Positions 8,208 through 17,490 of a stretch of 64,000 bases of DNA are shown in pieces. Position 1 is the stretch's first letter. The number at the start of each line of letters is the position of its first letter. This DNA is from an uncultured Bacilli bacterium (GTDB lineage Bacteria; Bacillota_I; Bacilli_A; RF39; UBA660). The DNA lies in NCBI GenBank assembly GCA_947626565.1, contig CANQSQ010000001.1, positions 28,900-92,899 on the forward strand, written 5' to 3'. The notes beneath the pieces are model-generated. The model was not told the origin of the DNA, did not search any database, and worked only from the letters and a program-made list of their open reading frames with translations. Both the position numbers and the translations under genes were made by a program.

Positions 8208-10307
8208 TTAAAAATCTTTAGATTCTAAAGAATAAAATGCATAACCACCTGTTCTATCATCAGGATCATAACTTTGTTCATTCCAAACAGTATCAAGACT
8301 AAACCATTTGTTATTTAAAGTATTTAAAGGGTCACTGGCTAAAGTATTATTGTTATTTTGATCATATTTATAAAGTAAAATAGCATGATTCCAAGTTGGG
8401 GTTGCAAAGTGACCATTACCCATGGCAGCATAAACAATTTTGCCAGCAAGTAAAGCTGCTTTAACTTCTTCTTTAGTAGCTAGACCAGTATATTTTACAT
8501 TATAGTAATTAGAAGCATAAATTATACCCTTACCACTTGTTCCTTTTATATTTTTATTAAATTGATCAGTATTATTATATAGATAATAAGCTACATCAGT
8601 AGGAAGAATAGTTCTATTTAAGATAGAGCTAAAAGCCATAGCCATACTAGTTGGAGAACAGCCGGAACCACCCATAGTACTTAAACCAATTTTTAAATCC
8701 TTCCAACGAGAGTCTTTTTGATTATAATAAATAGGAATATATTGAATCTTTTCTAGAAGACCAGTAGAATTATTTAAATGCAATTCATTGTTATAATATT
8801 TTACTACACCAAATTTCTTTTCACCTGTTGAGTTATCAAGGAAGTAAGTTCCTTCAGGCATTTTTAAGAAGCCTTTGGCTAGAGTATAAGTTTCTGGGTT
8901 AAAATAATACACCTTATTATTGATAGTAGTCCATTCTTTAGCTAAAGCTTTTGTACTAGGATCAACATAGTAAGTTCTATTATTGTTAGTGTACCAACCA
9001 GTTACTAGTAGGCCATTGTTATAATCAAACAAATAAACAACATTATCAATAGTTTGAACACCAGTTAAATTAAAATGATTTTGGACATAAACATCATAAT
9101 TGTCTATTTTTTGCCAGCCTTCTGGTAAAACTTTTCCTTCGGAATCTAAGTAAAAAGGTTTACCATCTATACTTTGCCAACCAGATTTTAAAGCATAATT
9201 GATATTACTGAAGAAATAGGTTTGTCCGTCAATAGTTTGAAAACCTTTGACAGCATATGAATCGCTACCAAAATAATATTTTTGATTAGCAATAACTAAC
9301 CAGCCATAAGCAAGACTACCATCTTCTTTTACATAAAATTTATGATTATCTTTTTCTTGCCAACCAATGCTGGCGGCACATGTTTGAGGATCAAAATAAT
9401 AATTTTTACCATCTATTGTTTGGGAACCTCTTACAGCAAAGCCATTGGCATCAAAATAATAAATCTTTCCGTCAATATTTTGTAAGCCATAAGCTACACT
9501 GCCATCATTATTTAGATAAAATACATTACCATCTATACTTTGCCAACCAGATTTTAAAGCATAATTGATATTACTGAAGAAATAAGTTTTATCCCCTATT
9601 GTTTGAAAACCTTTAGCAGCAAAACCATCAGCAGCAAAGTAATAAGTTAAACCATCTACTTTTTTTAAGCCATGATAAACAGTTCCGTCATCATTTAAGA
9701 AAAATAGTTTACCATCAATACCTTGAATGCCTTTTTTTAAGACATAATTAATGTTGCTAAAAAAGTATGTTTTGCCATCAATTTCATGGAAACCATTATA
9801 AGCATAGTAATCTTCTGGACTAAAATAATATTTATTGCTAGCAATAGTTTTCCAACCTGTATAAACGGTTCCGTCATCATTTAAGAAAAATATTTTACCA
9901 TTAAGGCCTTGAATGCCTTTTTTTAGAGCATAGTTAATATTACTAAAAAAATATGTTTTGCCATCAATTTCACGGAAACCATTATAAGCATAATAATCTT
10001 CTGGACTAAAATAATATTTGCTACCAGCAAGAGTTTTCCAACCTGTATAAACAGTTCCATCATTATTTAAGAAAAATATTTTACCATTAAGGCCTTGAAT
10101 GCCCTTTTTTAAAGCACTATTTATATAACTAAAAAAGTATGTTTTTCCTTCTACATTATGAAAGCCTTGAACTTTGGTACCATTTTCATAATAGTATTTT
10201 CCAGTTTTATCTTCATGCCAACCAGTGTCTATAGCTTTGACGTCGAAGAAATTAAATACTAGGATGGTTATTAAAAGTAAAAAGAAATATTTTGATAATT
10301 TTTTCAT
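8208..10307 (-). CDS. Secreted C39-like cysteine peptidase with wall-binding repeats
   Basis: 699 residues. A signal peptide (MKKLSKYFFLLLITILVFNFF) is followed by about 23 choline-binding-type repeats (~30-500) of the same family as the neighbouring lysozyme. The C-terminal domain (~525-699) is C39-like: IPIYYNQKDSRWKD, the catalytic Cys in GSGCSPTSMAM, the His in TWNHAILLYKYD and the Asp in ASDPLN. Such domains cleave peptides or wall stem peptides; the substrate here is unknown. It is the first gene of a two-gene operon with the GH25 enzyme. The start follows AGAGGGGAAG, and an extended -10 promoter lies upstream. Repeats near the N-terminus are almost identical to those of the GH25 protein, which suggests duplication and gene conversion. 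Confidence 0.88.
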   Translation of the reverse strand: MKKLSKYFFLLLITILVFNFFDVKAIDTGWHEDKTGKYYYENGTKVQGFHNVEGKTYFFSYINSALKKGIQGLNGKIFFLNNDGTVYTGWKTLAGSKYYFSPEDYYAYNGFREIDGKTYFFSNINYALKKGIQGLNGKIFFLNDDGTVYTGWKTIASNKYYFSPEDYYAYNGFHEIDGKTYFFSNINYVLKKGIQGIDGKLFFLNDDGTVYHGLKKVDGLTYYFAADGFAAKGFQTIGDKTYFFSNINYALKSGWQSIDGNVFYLNNDGSVAYGLQNIDGKIYYFDANGFAVRGSQTIDGKNYYFDPQTCAASIGWQEKDNHKFYVKEDGSLAYGWLVIANQKYYFGSDSYAVKGFQTIDGQTYFFSNINYALKSGWQSIDGKPFYLDSEGKVLPEGWQKIDNYDVYVQNHFNLTGVQTIDNVVYLFDYNNGLLVTGWYTNNNRTYYVDPSTKALAKEWTTINNKVYYFNPETYTLAKGFLKMPEGTYFLDNSTGEKKFGVVKYYNNELHLNNSTGLLEKIQYIPIYYNQKDSRWKDLKIGLSTMGGSGCSPTSMAMAFSSILNRTILPTDVAYYLYNNTDQFNKNIKGTSGKGIIYASNYYNVKYTGLATKEEVKAALLAGKIVYAAMGNGHFATPTWNHAILLYKYDQNNNNTLASDPLNTLNNKWFSLDTVWNEQSYDPDDRTGGYAFYSLESKDF
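9731..10200 (-). repeat. About 186-bp tandem repeat inside the C39-like gene
   Basis: Copies beginning at about 9731, 9917 and 10103 encode GIQGLNGKIFFLNNDGTVYT-type units. A close relative of the same unit is found near 7810-8000 in the GH25 gene. Confidence 0.8.
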
Positions 10308-10349
10308 TGATATCTTCCCCTCTTTTAATTACATTAAATTTTCTTTTTT

Positions 10350-10358
10350 ATTATACCA
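10350..10358 (-). promoter_or_regulatory. Extended -10 promoter for the C39-like/GH25 operon
   Basis: The minus strand reads TGGTATAAT, about 43 nt upstream of the start codon. The hexamer at -35 (TTTAAA, 17 bp away) is weak. Confidence 0.6.
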
Positions 10359-10404
10359 CTAGCGATATATTTTTTAAATATATTTTATAATAAAATTATT
10401 ACAA

Positions 10405-10430
10405 ATAACAACAAGGACTAAAGTCCTTGT
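10405..10430 (-). terminator. Terminator after the pyruvyltransferase-FrhB gene
   Basis: ACAAGGACT/AGTCCTTGT is a perfect 9-bp stem with a 2-nt spacer, just after the stop. The following T-rich tract (TGTTATTTG) is interrupted. Confidence 0.6.
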
Positions 10431-10435
10431 GTTCT

Positions 10436-12874
10436 TTATTGTTTACCACGTAATTTACCAAAAAAGTCAAATATTTTATTGGTTAATTTCCATCTTTTGC
10501 TGTCATAAATTGATTTTAATTCACTGGCTATTTCTTGTTGCTTACTTTTTTCAATAGCTATTATTTCATTTAAACGAAGTTGTTCACTTTTTAATTCTTC
10601 TTTTAAAGAGTCAATGGTATGAATATTTTTTAAAGAAATAGTTTTCATATCTTCAGCAATAGTATATCTCCTTAGAGGTTTTACTGGTGATAAAAATAAA
10701 GCTTCATTACTTATACGTAAATTATTGATATTTGATTTAAGAGAAATAGTTTTTTGTAAAATATTATGTTCAGTTATGAATTTTAGACCATTTGACGAGT
10801 TAATAACTAAGGCGGAAACACCTTTTTCATCAAATAATTGTTTATGGTAATCAAAGATACCCCAATAGTCTCCTAAAATAATGTCCGCAGTATTGTTACT
10901 ACCTTTATATTGACAGTGGTAGCAACTTTCGCGTAAAACGGAATTTAAAAGATAAAGTCCCATTAGTGGATTATTACCAAAGCGTTCTATTTTAGTACTA
11001 GTAGGAGTTTGTACTTTTAAAGCTGAATGACTCCAGCCTTCGTCTTTACAGCGATAAGAAAAATTAGTTATAGTTTGACCTTTAAATTCTTGGTCTAAGT
11101 AAGTACTAGTTAATTTATCATTAATAACACCATGGCAAACGACAGAAACGTATAAGACTTTAGAATAATCTTTTAAGAAAACTTTAAACATTCCTATTTG
11201 ACAAGGCGTTCCACTAATAAGTATATACTTATTATCTAAAACATCTTGTTTTAGATAATCAAAAATTTCGGTTAAATTACTTTGAGCGTACTTTGAACCT
11301 CTTATTTTATCTAACTCATTTATTTGAGTTATTCGAATATGCTTAATTTTAAGATTATCTTGAGTAGCACCGTATACGACACCATCTTTTTTACTAAGAA
11401 CAGCTTCGGCAAGTAAACTAAAGATACCACCAGAAGTAGATTTTTCTAGAATAGCATCATTTTTATTTTTAGCGGCAAAAGTTAGAGGTTTAAACTTAGA
11501 TGGAACTACTTTATTATTGATAGGACAATTTTTGCGACACAAATCACAATTTATACAAAGTTTTTTGTTAATTTTAGGGTATTTATAACCTAATTCATCT
11601 TCTTCAAAGGTAATGGCCTTTTTAGGACATTGATGGAAACATAGACCGCAACCTATACATTTTTCAGGAGGACAAATTAAATCTTTTTGTTTTTTAGCAT
11701 TTGTTTCTAAACGTTCAAACATCTTTTCGGATAATTTTTCGGACTCTGTAATCATTTTAGGAATGATTTCTTCAAGATGTTTTTTGATGTCTTTTTTATT
11801 TTTATTTAGCCAGATAAATTTATTGACTAATTTGTTTTCAAAAATCTCATCACTAGGGATAACGTAGTTATTATAAGTTCCAAAGATATCTGTAGCAATG
11901 CCTTTTGACTTAACACTATAACCAATTACTAAAGTTGGTATGCAACTAGAATAAGCAGCAATTGAGGCATGAGTACGTGAGGCAATTAGCATATCACATT
12001 GGGAAATAATATATTTTAGTTCGGCACAATTATAGTTTCCTTCTTCTAAGTAAACTCTCGGTTCATTTTCAAATTTAGCATAAATAGCACTTAAAGTTGT
12101 CATATCATTGCATTCATCAGTAGCAACATGGGGAATTAATGCAATCTTATATTTGGTATTTTTTAAAATATAATTAATTAAACTAATTACTTCTTGAAAT
12201 CTTTCATTTTTTTCACTTATATCAGGTATAGTTAAAGGACTAAGATTTAAACCTACTACTTTGCCTTTTTTATAAAAGTCAGCAAGCTCTACTTTTTCTT
12301 TTTTTAGAGCAAAAGCTGAATCAGGAATTAGAATTAATTTATCTTCGGGAACAAATTTTTTTATTTCATTATAAGTTATGCTTTCTCGGATTAATAGAAG
12401 ATCAAAAAGATTCATGTCATTAGCAAGAAGATTATCTTCTATTTTTTCATAAAGAGATGCTCCCCATAAAATAAGTTTTTTATTTTGTCTTTTGACTTCT
12501 TCATCAATGGCATAAAGCCAGTCATTATTCTTATAACAGTAATTGTCTCCTCCAGCGGAGATACAAATATCACAATTCTTTATTTCAGAAATTACATCTT
12601 GTTGATAAATTCTTTCTATTTCTTTACGAGGAGCTTTTTGTCCTTCTAAAGTATAAATTTGTGCTTGGTCTTCTTCTGATAAATCTTCTAATTTCTTAGA
12701 ATGATTAATATAGTTTACTTTATCTGTATAGTAATTTTTATTATTATCATAATCATATGATGCAATAGTTATATCATTTCCAGTAAGCAAATCAATGCTT
12801 GTTTTTACAATGGCTTCTACTCCCCTGTTTTTAAAAGTTCCTACTCCATATAACAATATTTTTTTATTTTTCAT
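10436..12874 (-). CDS. Polysaccharide pyruvyltransferase fused to ferredoxin and FrhB domains
   Basis: 812 residues with three parts. Residues ~1-375 are a CsaB/WcaK-type polysaccharide pyruvyltransferase domain (GVGTFKNRGVEA at the start, SAGGDNYCYK, ASRTHASIAAYSSCIPTLVIGYSVKSKGIA). Residues ~395-455 are a two-cluster 4Fe-4S ferredoxin (CIGCGLCFHQCP and CINCDLCRKNCP). Residues ~465-740 are a coenzyme F420 hydrogenase/dehydrogenase beta-subunit (FrhB) domain (STSGGIFSLLAEAVL, GSKYAQSNL, ISGTPCQIGMF, VCHGV). A charged helix (~765-812) ends the protein. The pairing suggests a redox step tied to sugar or pyruvate-ketal chemistry on a surface polymer. It has its own promoter and terminator, so it is a single-gene unit beside the glycosyltransferases. 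The substrate is unknown. Confidence 0.85.
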   Translation of the reverse strand: MKNKKILLYGVGTFKNRGVEAIVKTSIDLLTGNDITIASYDYDNNKNYYTDKVNYINHSKKLEDLSEEDQAQIYTLEGQKAPRKEIERIYQQDVISEIKNCDICISAGGDNYCYKNNDWLYAIDEEVKRQNKKLILWGASLYEKIEDNLLANDMNLFDLLLIRESITYNEIKKFVPEDKLILIPDSAFALKKEKVELADFYKKGKVVGLNLSPLTIPDISEKNERFQEVISLINYILKNTKYKIALIPHVATDECNDMTTLSAIYAKFENEPRVYLEEGNYNCAELKYIISQCDMLIASRTHASIAAYSSCIPTLVIGYSVKSKGIATDIFGTYNNYVIPSDEIFENKLVNKFIWLNKNKKDIKKHLEEIIPKMITESEKLSEKMFERLETNAKKQKDLICPPEKCIGCGLCFHQCPKKAITFEEDELGYKYPKINKKLCINCDLCRKNCPINNKVVPSKFKPLTFAAKNKNDAILEKSTSGGIFSLLAEAVLSKKDGVVYGATQDNLKIKHIRITQINELDKIRGSKYAQSNLTEIFDYLKQDVLDNKYILISGTPCQIGMFKVFLKDYSKVLYVSVVCHGVINDKLTSTYLDQEFKGQTITNFSYRCKDEGWSHSALKVQTPTSTKIERFGNNPLMGLYLLNSVLRESCYHCQYKGSNNTADIILGDYWGIFDYHKQLFDEKGVSALVINSSNGLKFITEHNILQKTISLKSNINNLRISNEALFLSPVKPLRRYTIAEDMKTISLKNIHTIDSLKEELKSEQLRLNEIIAIEKSKQQEIASELKSIYDSKRWKLTNKIFDFFGKLRGKQ

Positions 12875-12899
12875 ATATCAACCTCTACCTTATAAATCA

Positions 12900-12928
12900 A
12901 TTATATCAAAGGAAAAAATACCTGACAA
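12900..12928 (-). promoter_or_regulatory. Promoter of the pyruvyltransferase-FrhB gene
   Basis: On the minus strand, TTGTCA and TATAAT are spaced 17 bp, about 25 nt upstream of the start codon. Confidence 0.75.
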
Positions 12929-12984
12929 GTATAATCAACTAGTAATTTTTTAGGATATTTTTATATTTCTTATTCCGATATAAT

Positions 12985-13015
12985 ATAAAAACTACCTAGT
13001 AAATTTAGTAGGTAG
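12985..13015 (-). terminator. Terminator after the GT2-GT4 fusion gene
   Basis: CTACCTA/TAGGTAG stem with a nested TAAATTTA palindrome, followed on the minus strand by TTTTTATATT. Confidence 0.75.
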
Positions 13016-13047
13016 CTTTATTTTTTATTAAGTTTTTTTCTTAAAAC

Positions 13048-15336
13048 TTAATTTTTAAGAGATATTAGAAATTGCTTAAAAAGTTTTAAAAGACATATTA
13101 TAAACATAAAGATTATTGGTATTAAATAAATAAGAGATAATACTAAATTCTTTATAAAGGTTACTAACCCAGTTACTGTTTTAGCATAATAACCTAGTTT
13201 TAAAAAGATAAAGTGCATTTCATTTTCAATATTATGTTTAAGACTAAAACCACGTATTCTTCTTTTCATAATAGCAAATTTACTACGGTCTATATATTCA
13301 CGTGGTTCAATATGATGAATATCTTTGTAATAAGCTAGGTATTTACTACGAAATTGATCTTTTAATTGTAGACAATAGTAAGAGTATAAAACATGGGAAT
13401 TAAATACTTCAGTTTTATTAGTTGCTTTAGCTTGAAGCAGTTCTTTTAATTTTTCAATATAAGTAGCAAAATATGCGTTATTGTTACTAGCAAAATCAAG
13501 AGCGTTATTTTGATATATTTCTAAATCAGCTAAGATAAGATTTATTTTTTCAAGATATTTTTCCGCATATATTTGGTAGTCAGTTTCATTTTTAGAATCC
13601 ATATACTCTACTAGCTCACAACACTTCGTATTAAGAAATTCATCTAAAGGTTTTAAATTGTTACTTATTACAGGTGTGCCAAGAGAAGCAGCTTGATAAC
13701 TAATAAATGATATTCCTTCCTTAGAAGCACAATTTATAACTAAATCACTTAGTTCTATTAAAGAAGAAGGATCCTCTTGCTCTTCTAAAAGTAGAAAATT
13801 ATTTAAAGCATTTAGTTTACTATATTTAGAAACATCTTTAGACATTTCGCCATCACCAGACATAATGAAAAATAAATTATCATTGTCTTGAAGAGCTTTA
13901 ACAATATTAAGGAAAACTTGTGGTCTAGTTTCAAAGCTAATATTATCAAGGAAAGAAATAATTATTTTATCCTTAGGTATAGAGTATTTGTCTTTTAACT
14001 TATCCTTATTAACTTTAGTTAGTTTATTATTTTTAGAAGAGTCCTTTTTTATTAAAGTTATTTTTAAATTAGATTTTAGTTTATTAAAAAGCTCTTCATT
14101 AGTAGTAATTATGCTTTCAATATAAGAAGAAAAAGCAGATATTTTTTCATTTTCTTGGTCTAAGGAAAGATAAATCTTAGTTGAAGGATTTTCTTCCTTA
14201 ATCGTTGGAAGTAAAGCATAACCAAAAGTATCATCAGTAGTAATAACATTAGAAACTTTTCTTGATTTAATAAGATAATTTATAAATAAAGGATAATCTT
14301 TAAAATCAAGAAAGTTTGATAAATCATAAAACTCAGTTGAACAACTTTGTAAATCTTGTCTAATATCAGTTGGGGCTGGTTCAGTACATACTAAAGTAAT
14401 ATGATATTTTTGGTCTTTTAAACGTTTTAAAATTTCATAAGTTTTTATATTATTAGAATTTAATTCTGTATTATTAATTATATAAAGTAAAGAATTAGTT
14501 ACTTTGTATTCAGGTAAAATCATATCCGTATAAGTATTAGATGTTTCTGCGACACTCATACGAGGAAATTGAATAACTTCAACATCTTTTTTTACTGTTT
14601 TGGATGTTTCGTTAATTAAAGCCATGGCTTTACGATGATTATTTTTAGAACGTGATAATTCCCCAGTATCACTGGTACGATACCAGAAGGATTGAGGATT
14701 GATACGAATAGGTATTTTTTCTTTAGCTAGTAATTTAAGCCATAAGTTCCAATCTTCATACATAGCTTTTTCTTTAATGCCAAAGCAACCTACTTCTAAT
14801 AAATCTTCTTTTTTTATCATAGTATTAATGCATAAAACATTATTTACTAGTTCTTCTTCAAGAGTAAAATATGGTTCCCAGTAATATTTATGAGCTCCAA
14901 AGTTGATGATTGAAGGATAAACAAAACTAGCTTCTTTATGAGTTTCAAGAGTCCAATACATCATTTCAAGCATATTATTTTCAATGATATCATCACAATC
15001 AATAAAATAAACGTATTTAGTACAAGGTGATGCTTTTTTAATACCAAAGTCTCTAGCTTGAGATGGACCACCATTTTCCTTAGTTAAAATAGTAACACGC
15101 TTATCCATTTTACGTAAATTTTCAAGAGCTAGTGGAGCATCTTTAGAAGTTGAACCATCATTAATAATTATCCATTCAAAATAAGGATAAGTTTGACTAA
15201 AAAGAGAATTAGCAGTGGCCATTAAAGTTTTTTCACCATTATAAAATGGAGTAATAATTGTAATAGTTGGTTTGAAATTTTTTTCTAGGGTACCAATAGT
15301 TTTAATTTCTTGACCAGGTATTTTTTTATATTTCAT
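13048..15336 (-). CDS. Two-domain glycosyltransferase (GT2 + GT4-like) with C-terminal membrane anchor
   Basis: 762 residues. Residues ~20-250 are a GT-A GT2 domain (TIITPFYNGEKTLMATANSL, EWIIINDGST, DDD-like YFIDCDDIIENN). Residues ~270-640 look like a GT-B/GT4 enzyme: DKIIISFLDNISFETRPQVFLNIV and ISFISYQAASLGTPVISN, the latter in the place of the donor-binding E..GxP region. A C-terminal hydrophobic segment (~715-750, LVLSLIYLIPIIFMFIICLLKLF) tethers it to the membrane. Two domains suggest it adds two sugars in sequence to a lipid-linked polymer. It follows a GT4 gene by 10 nt in the same operon and has TAGGAGG before its start. Confidence 0.85.
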   Translation of the reverse strand: MKYKKIPGQEIKTIGTLEKNFKPTITIITPFYNGEKTLMATANSLFSQTYPYFEWIIINDGSTSKDAPLALENLRKMDKRVTILTKENGGPSQARDFGIKKASPCTKYVYFIDCDDIIENNMLEMMYWTLETHKEASFVYPSIINFGAHKYYWEPYFTLEEELVNNVLCINTMIKKEDLLEVGCFGIKEKAMYEDWNLWLKLLAKEKIPIRINPQSFWYRTSDTGELSRSKNNHRKAMALINETSKTVKKDVEVIQFPRMSVAETSNTYTDMILPEYKVTNSLLYIINNTELNSNNIKTYEILKRLKDQKYHITLVCTEPAPTDIRQDLQSCSTEFYDLSNFLDFKDYPLFINYLIKSRKVSNVITTDDTFGYALLPTIKEENPSTKIYLSLDQENEKISAFSSYIESIITTNEELFNKLKSNLKITLIKKDSSKNNKLTKVNKDKLKDKYSIPKDKIIISFLDNISFETRPQVFLNIVKALQDNDNLFFIMSGDGEMSKDVSKYSKLNALNNFLLLEEQEDPSSLIELSDLVINCASKEGISFISYQAASLGTPVISNNLKPLDEFLNTKCCELVEYMDSKNETDYQIYAEKYLEKINLILADLEIYQNNALDFASNNNAYFATYIEKLKELLQAKATNKTEVFNSHVLYSYYCLQLKDQFRSKYLAYYKDIHHIEPREYIDRSKFAIMKRRIRGFSLKHNIENEMHFIFLKLGYYAKTVTGLVTFIKNLVLSLIYLIPIIFMFIICLLKLFKQFLISLKN

Positions 15337-15346
15337 TTTGAACCTC

Positions 15347-16594
15347 CTACTTTGTTATTAATCTTTTTATTTTACTTAAAATTCTTTTTATAAATCTTTT
15401 GAGTCTTTTGAAGAAAGTATTTTCTTTTTTGGTATAAAGTTCATAATTAAGCTTAGTTAATTCTTCTAAGTAATTATTAATACTTTCAAAAAGGGCTCTA
15501 TAATCATTTGTATAATTATTAGTTAAAATGTCAGTATAAAGATTTTTATCGACATTATATTTTTCATTAACATATTTATAATTAGCGGTAGTAATTTTTT
15601 GATAATCGGTCTTAGTTAAAGAATTAATTTGAGAAAGTAAGTCTTTAGTTTCGGTTAAATTGTTACCAGAAAAGTTTTGAAGACTAGCTTGTTCAATATT
15701 ATCTTTATTAACTAAAGTTAAAAGGCCTTTATAACTAGAAATAATAGCTATTTTATGACAAGCTATGGCTTCAAGAATAGTTCTATCAACGCCTAAATAA
15801 AGATCTATTTTTTCCATGAAGTCTTTAGAATTAGTTATACTACCTATAAAGGTTACATTTTTACAATCTTTGGCATATTGCTTTAGGTCATTAAGCATAG
15901 GACCAGAACCAGCAATAAGAAACTTAGCATCTTGTTTTTCTTTAGAGAATTCTTTAAAGAAAGCTATAGCGGCTTTTATAGATGGTATTTTTTCTTCAGA
16001 TAATCGAGCTATTAAACCGAAAGTTTTGATTTCTTTAAATTCTTTAGTGGTTTTAAAATCTTCCATATTTAAAGAATTAGGAATTATTAAATATTTATCT
16101 TTATCTAGATGGAATAAGGCATCAATATCATTCCTGGTAGATTCAGCAATACAAACTACTTTAGAGGCATTTTCAAAGAAGATTGGTAAAGCTGTTTTAT
16201 AAACAGGAAAAGTAGCCATAAACCATTCAGGAGCGCCCGGAATTATAGAATGAACATAGGCAACATAAGGAATTTTTAATTGCATGATAACTGGCAACCA
16301 ATAAATAACGCAAGGATATTGATGAATATGAATTTCCGTAATTTTATTTTCTTTACAATAAGCCATTAATTCTTCTTGACGTTCTAAAACATATTTATTT
16401 TTTATTTCATATTCTATTTCGAAAAAATTAACACCTAGTTCTTCTAATTGTTTATTAAAAAGACCTCTCTTAGCGGCAACATAGACTTTGGCTCCAGCTC
16501 TAATATAACCTTTGCATAAAGTTAAAACAGCTGTTTCAACGCCACCAATATCTAATTGTTGAAGGCACATTAATATTCTTCTTTCTTTAGTCAA
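15347..16594 (-). CDS. GT4-family glycosyltransferase
   Basis: 415 residues with a GT-B fold. The N-terminal RRILMCLQQLDIGGVETAVLTL is the classical GT4 acceptor-side start. The donor side includes TFGLIARLSEEKIPSIKAAI, KFLIAGSGPMLNDL and NVTFIGS, with a DRTILEAIACHKIAIIS segment as the nucleotide-sugar binding loop. The C-terminus is strongly basic and amphipathic (FFKRLKRFIKRILSKIKRLITK), consistent with peripheral membrane binding. The start is TTG: an internal ATG at residue 9 would cut off the first beta-strand, so TTG is preferred. It is the first gene of a two-gene operon with the GT2-GT4 fusion. Confidence 0.88.
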   Translation of the reverse strand: MTKERRILMCLQQLDIGGVETAVLTLCKGYIRAGAKVYVAAKRGLFNKQLEELGVNFFEIEYEIKNKYVLERQEELMAYCKENKITEIHIHQYPCVIYWLPVIMQLKIPYVAYVHSIIPGAPEWFMATFPVYKTALPIFFENASKVVCIAESTRNDIDALFHLDKDKYLIIPNSLNMEDFKTTKEFKEIKTFGLIARLSEEKIPSIKAAIAFFKEFSKEKQDAKFLIAGSGPMLNDLKQYAKDCKNVTFIGSITNSKDFMEKIDLYLGVDRTILEAIACHKIAIISSYKGLLTLVNKDNIEQASLQNFSGNNLTETKDLLSQINSLTKTDYQKITTANYKYVNEKYNVDKNLYTDILTNNYTNDYRALFESINNYLEELTKLNYELYTKKENTFFKRLKRFIKRILSKIKRLITK

Positions 16595-16628
16595 GGTATC
16601 ACTACTTTCTTTTTATTTTCTTGTTTTT

Positions 16629-16657
16629 ATTGTATCATAGATAATTTTTTCTAACAA
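16629..16657 (-). promoter_or_regulatory. Promoter of the GT4/GT2-GT4 operon
   Basis: On the minus strand, TTGTTA and TACAAT are spaced 17 bp, about 35 nt before the TTG start. Confidence 0.7.
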
Positions 16658-16664
16658 GTTTTTA

Positions 16665-16698
16665 GAAAAAAACTACTTTTGCTACAAACAAAAGCAGT
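16665..16698 (-). terminator. Terminator after the ABC exporter genes
   Basis: ACTGCTTTTG/CAAAAGTAGT forms a 10-bp stem (one G-T pair) followed by TTTTTTT on the minus strand. Confidence 0.85.
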
Positions 16699-16711
16699 TA
16701 TATTTATTTTT

Positions 16712-17485
16712 TTATAATTCTTCAACAAAAGATTTTTCTAAATGTTTAAATAAGACATAACCTAAAACAAGTAGTATGAGACTAATTATTCCCCATAACC
16801 CAAGCATAAACATATCAGGTAAAGTATGATAATAAAGAATAGCTCGGTAAGCTTCAACTAGTTGAGCCATAGGATTTACTTTTAAGGCCCATTGAAACTT
16901 TTGCGGTAACATACTAGCTTGATAAACGATAGGTGTAGCATAAAAACCTAAGGTTAAAAAAACACTAACAAAATGATCAACATCATGTACAAAAACAGTT
17001 ATTGCAGATAAAACAAAGGTAAAAGCTAACGTAATAATATATTGAATTAAAACAATTAGAGGGAAAAGCAAAAGATGAATAGAAAAACCTACCCCACTAA
17101 AAATAATAAAAGCAAACATTATTAAGCAAGTAATTAAGAAGTTTACTAATTGACTAGTAGTAATCGAAATAGGAATAATTTCTCTGGGAAAATAAACTTT
17201 TTTTAAAATATTACCATTAGCAACAACACATCCTGTACCAGATTGTATTGCTACTGTAAAAAAGTTCCATGGTATTAGGGCAACTATCATAAAGATAGTA
17301 TAGTTTTCTACATTAACTCTTAAAATATAAGGAAAAACAAAAGCATAGACAGCAAGCATTAATAAGGGATTTAAAAATGTCCACAAAACACCTAACCATG
17401 ATCCTTTATATTTTCCTCTAATTTCCTTCTTAATATTTGTTTTTAACAGTTCACGATAATTATATAATTCTTTAAAAATTTTCAT
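16712..17485 (-). CDS. ABC-2 type polysaccharide/teichoic acid exporter permease (TagG/Wzm-like)
   Basis: About 257 residues with six predicted membrane helices. IKKEIRGKYKGSWLGVLWTFLNPLLMLAVYAFVF at the N-terminus is the hallmark of TagG/Wzm/RfbA permeases. It would flip a lipid-linked wall polymer across the membrane with the ATPase encoded just upstream. The track start at 17500 overlaps the ATPase stop. The ATG at 17485 (MKIFKELYNYR) lies 5 nt after that TGA, with GGGTGA before it, and fits the family start better. This placement among glycosyltransferases implies an ABC-dependent export route for one polymer of the locus. Confidence 0.92.
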   Translation of the reverse strand: MKIFKELYNYRELLKTNIKKEIRGKYKGSWLGVLWTFLNPLLMLAVYAFVFPYILRVNVENYTIFMIVALIPWNFFTVAIQSGTGCVVANGNILKKVYFPREIIPISITTSQLVNFLITCLIMFAFIIFSGVGFSIHLLLFPLIVLIQYIITLAFTFVLSAITVFVHDVDHFVSVFLTLGFYATPIVYQASMLPQKFQWALKVNPMAQLVEAYRAILYYHTLPDMFMLGLWGIISLILLVLGYVLFKHLEKSFVEEL

Positions 17486-17490
17486 ACAAA

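Noticed and set aside
9380-9568. Plus-strand His-rich ORF
   Set aside because: Antisense of the wall-binding repeats; no ribosome site or promoter.
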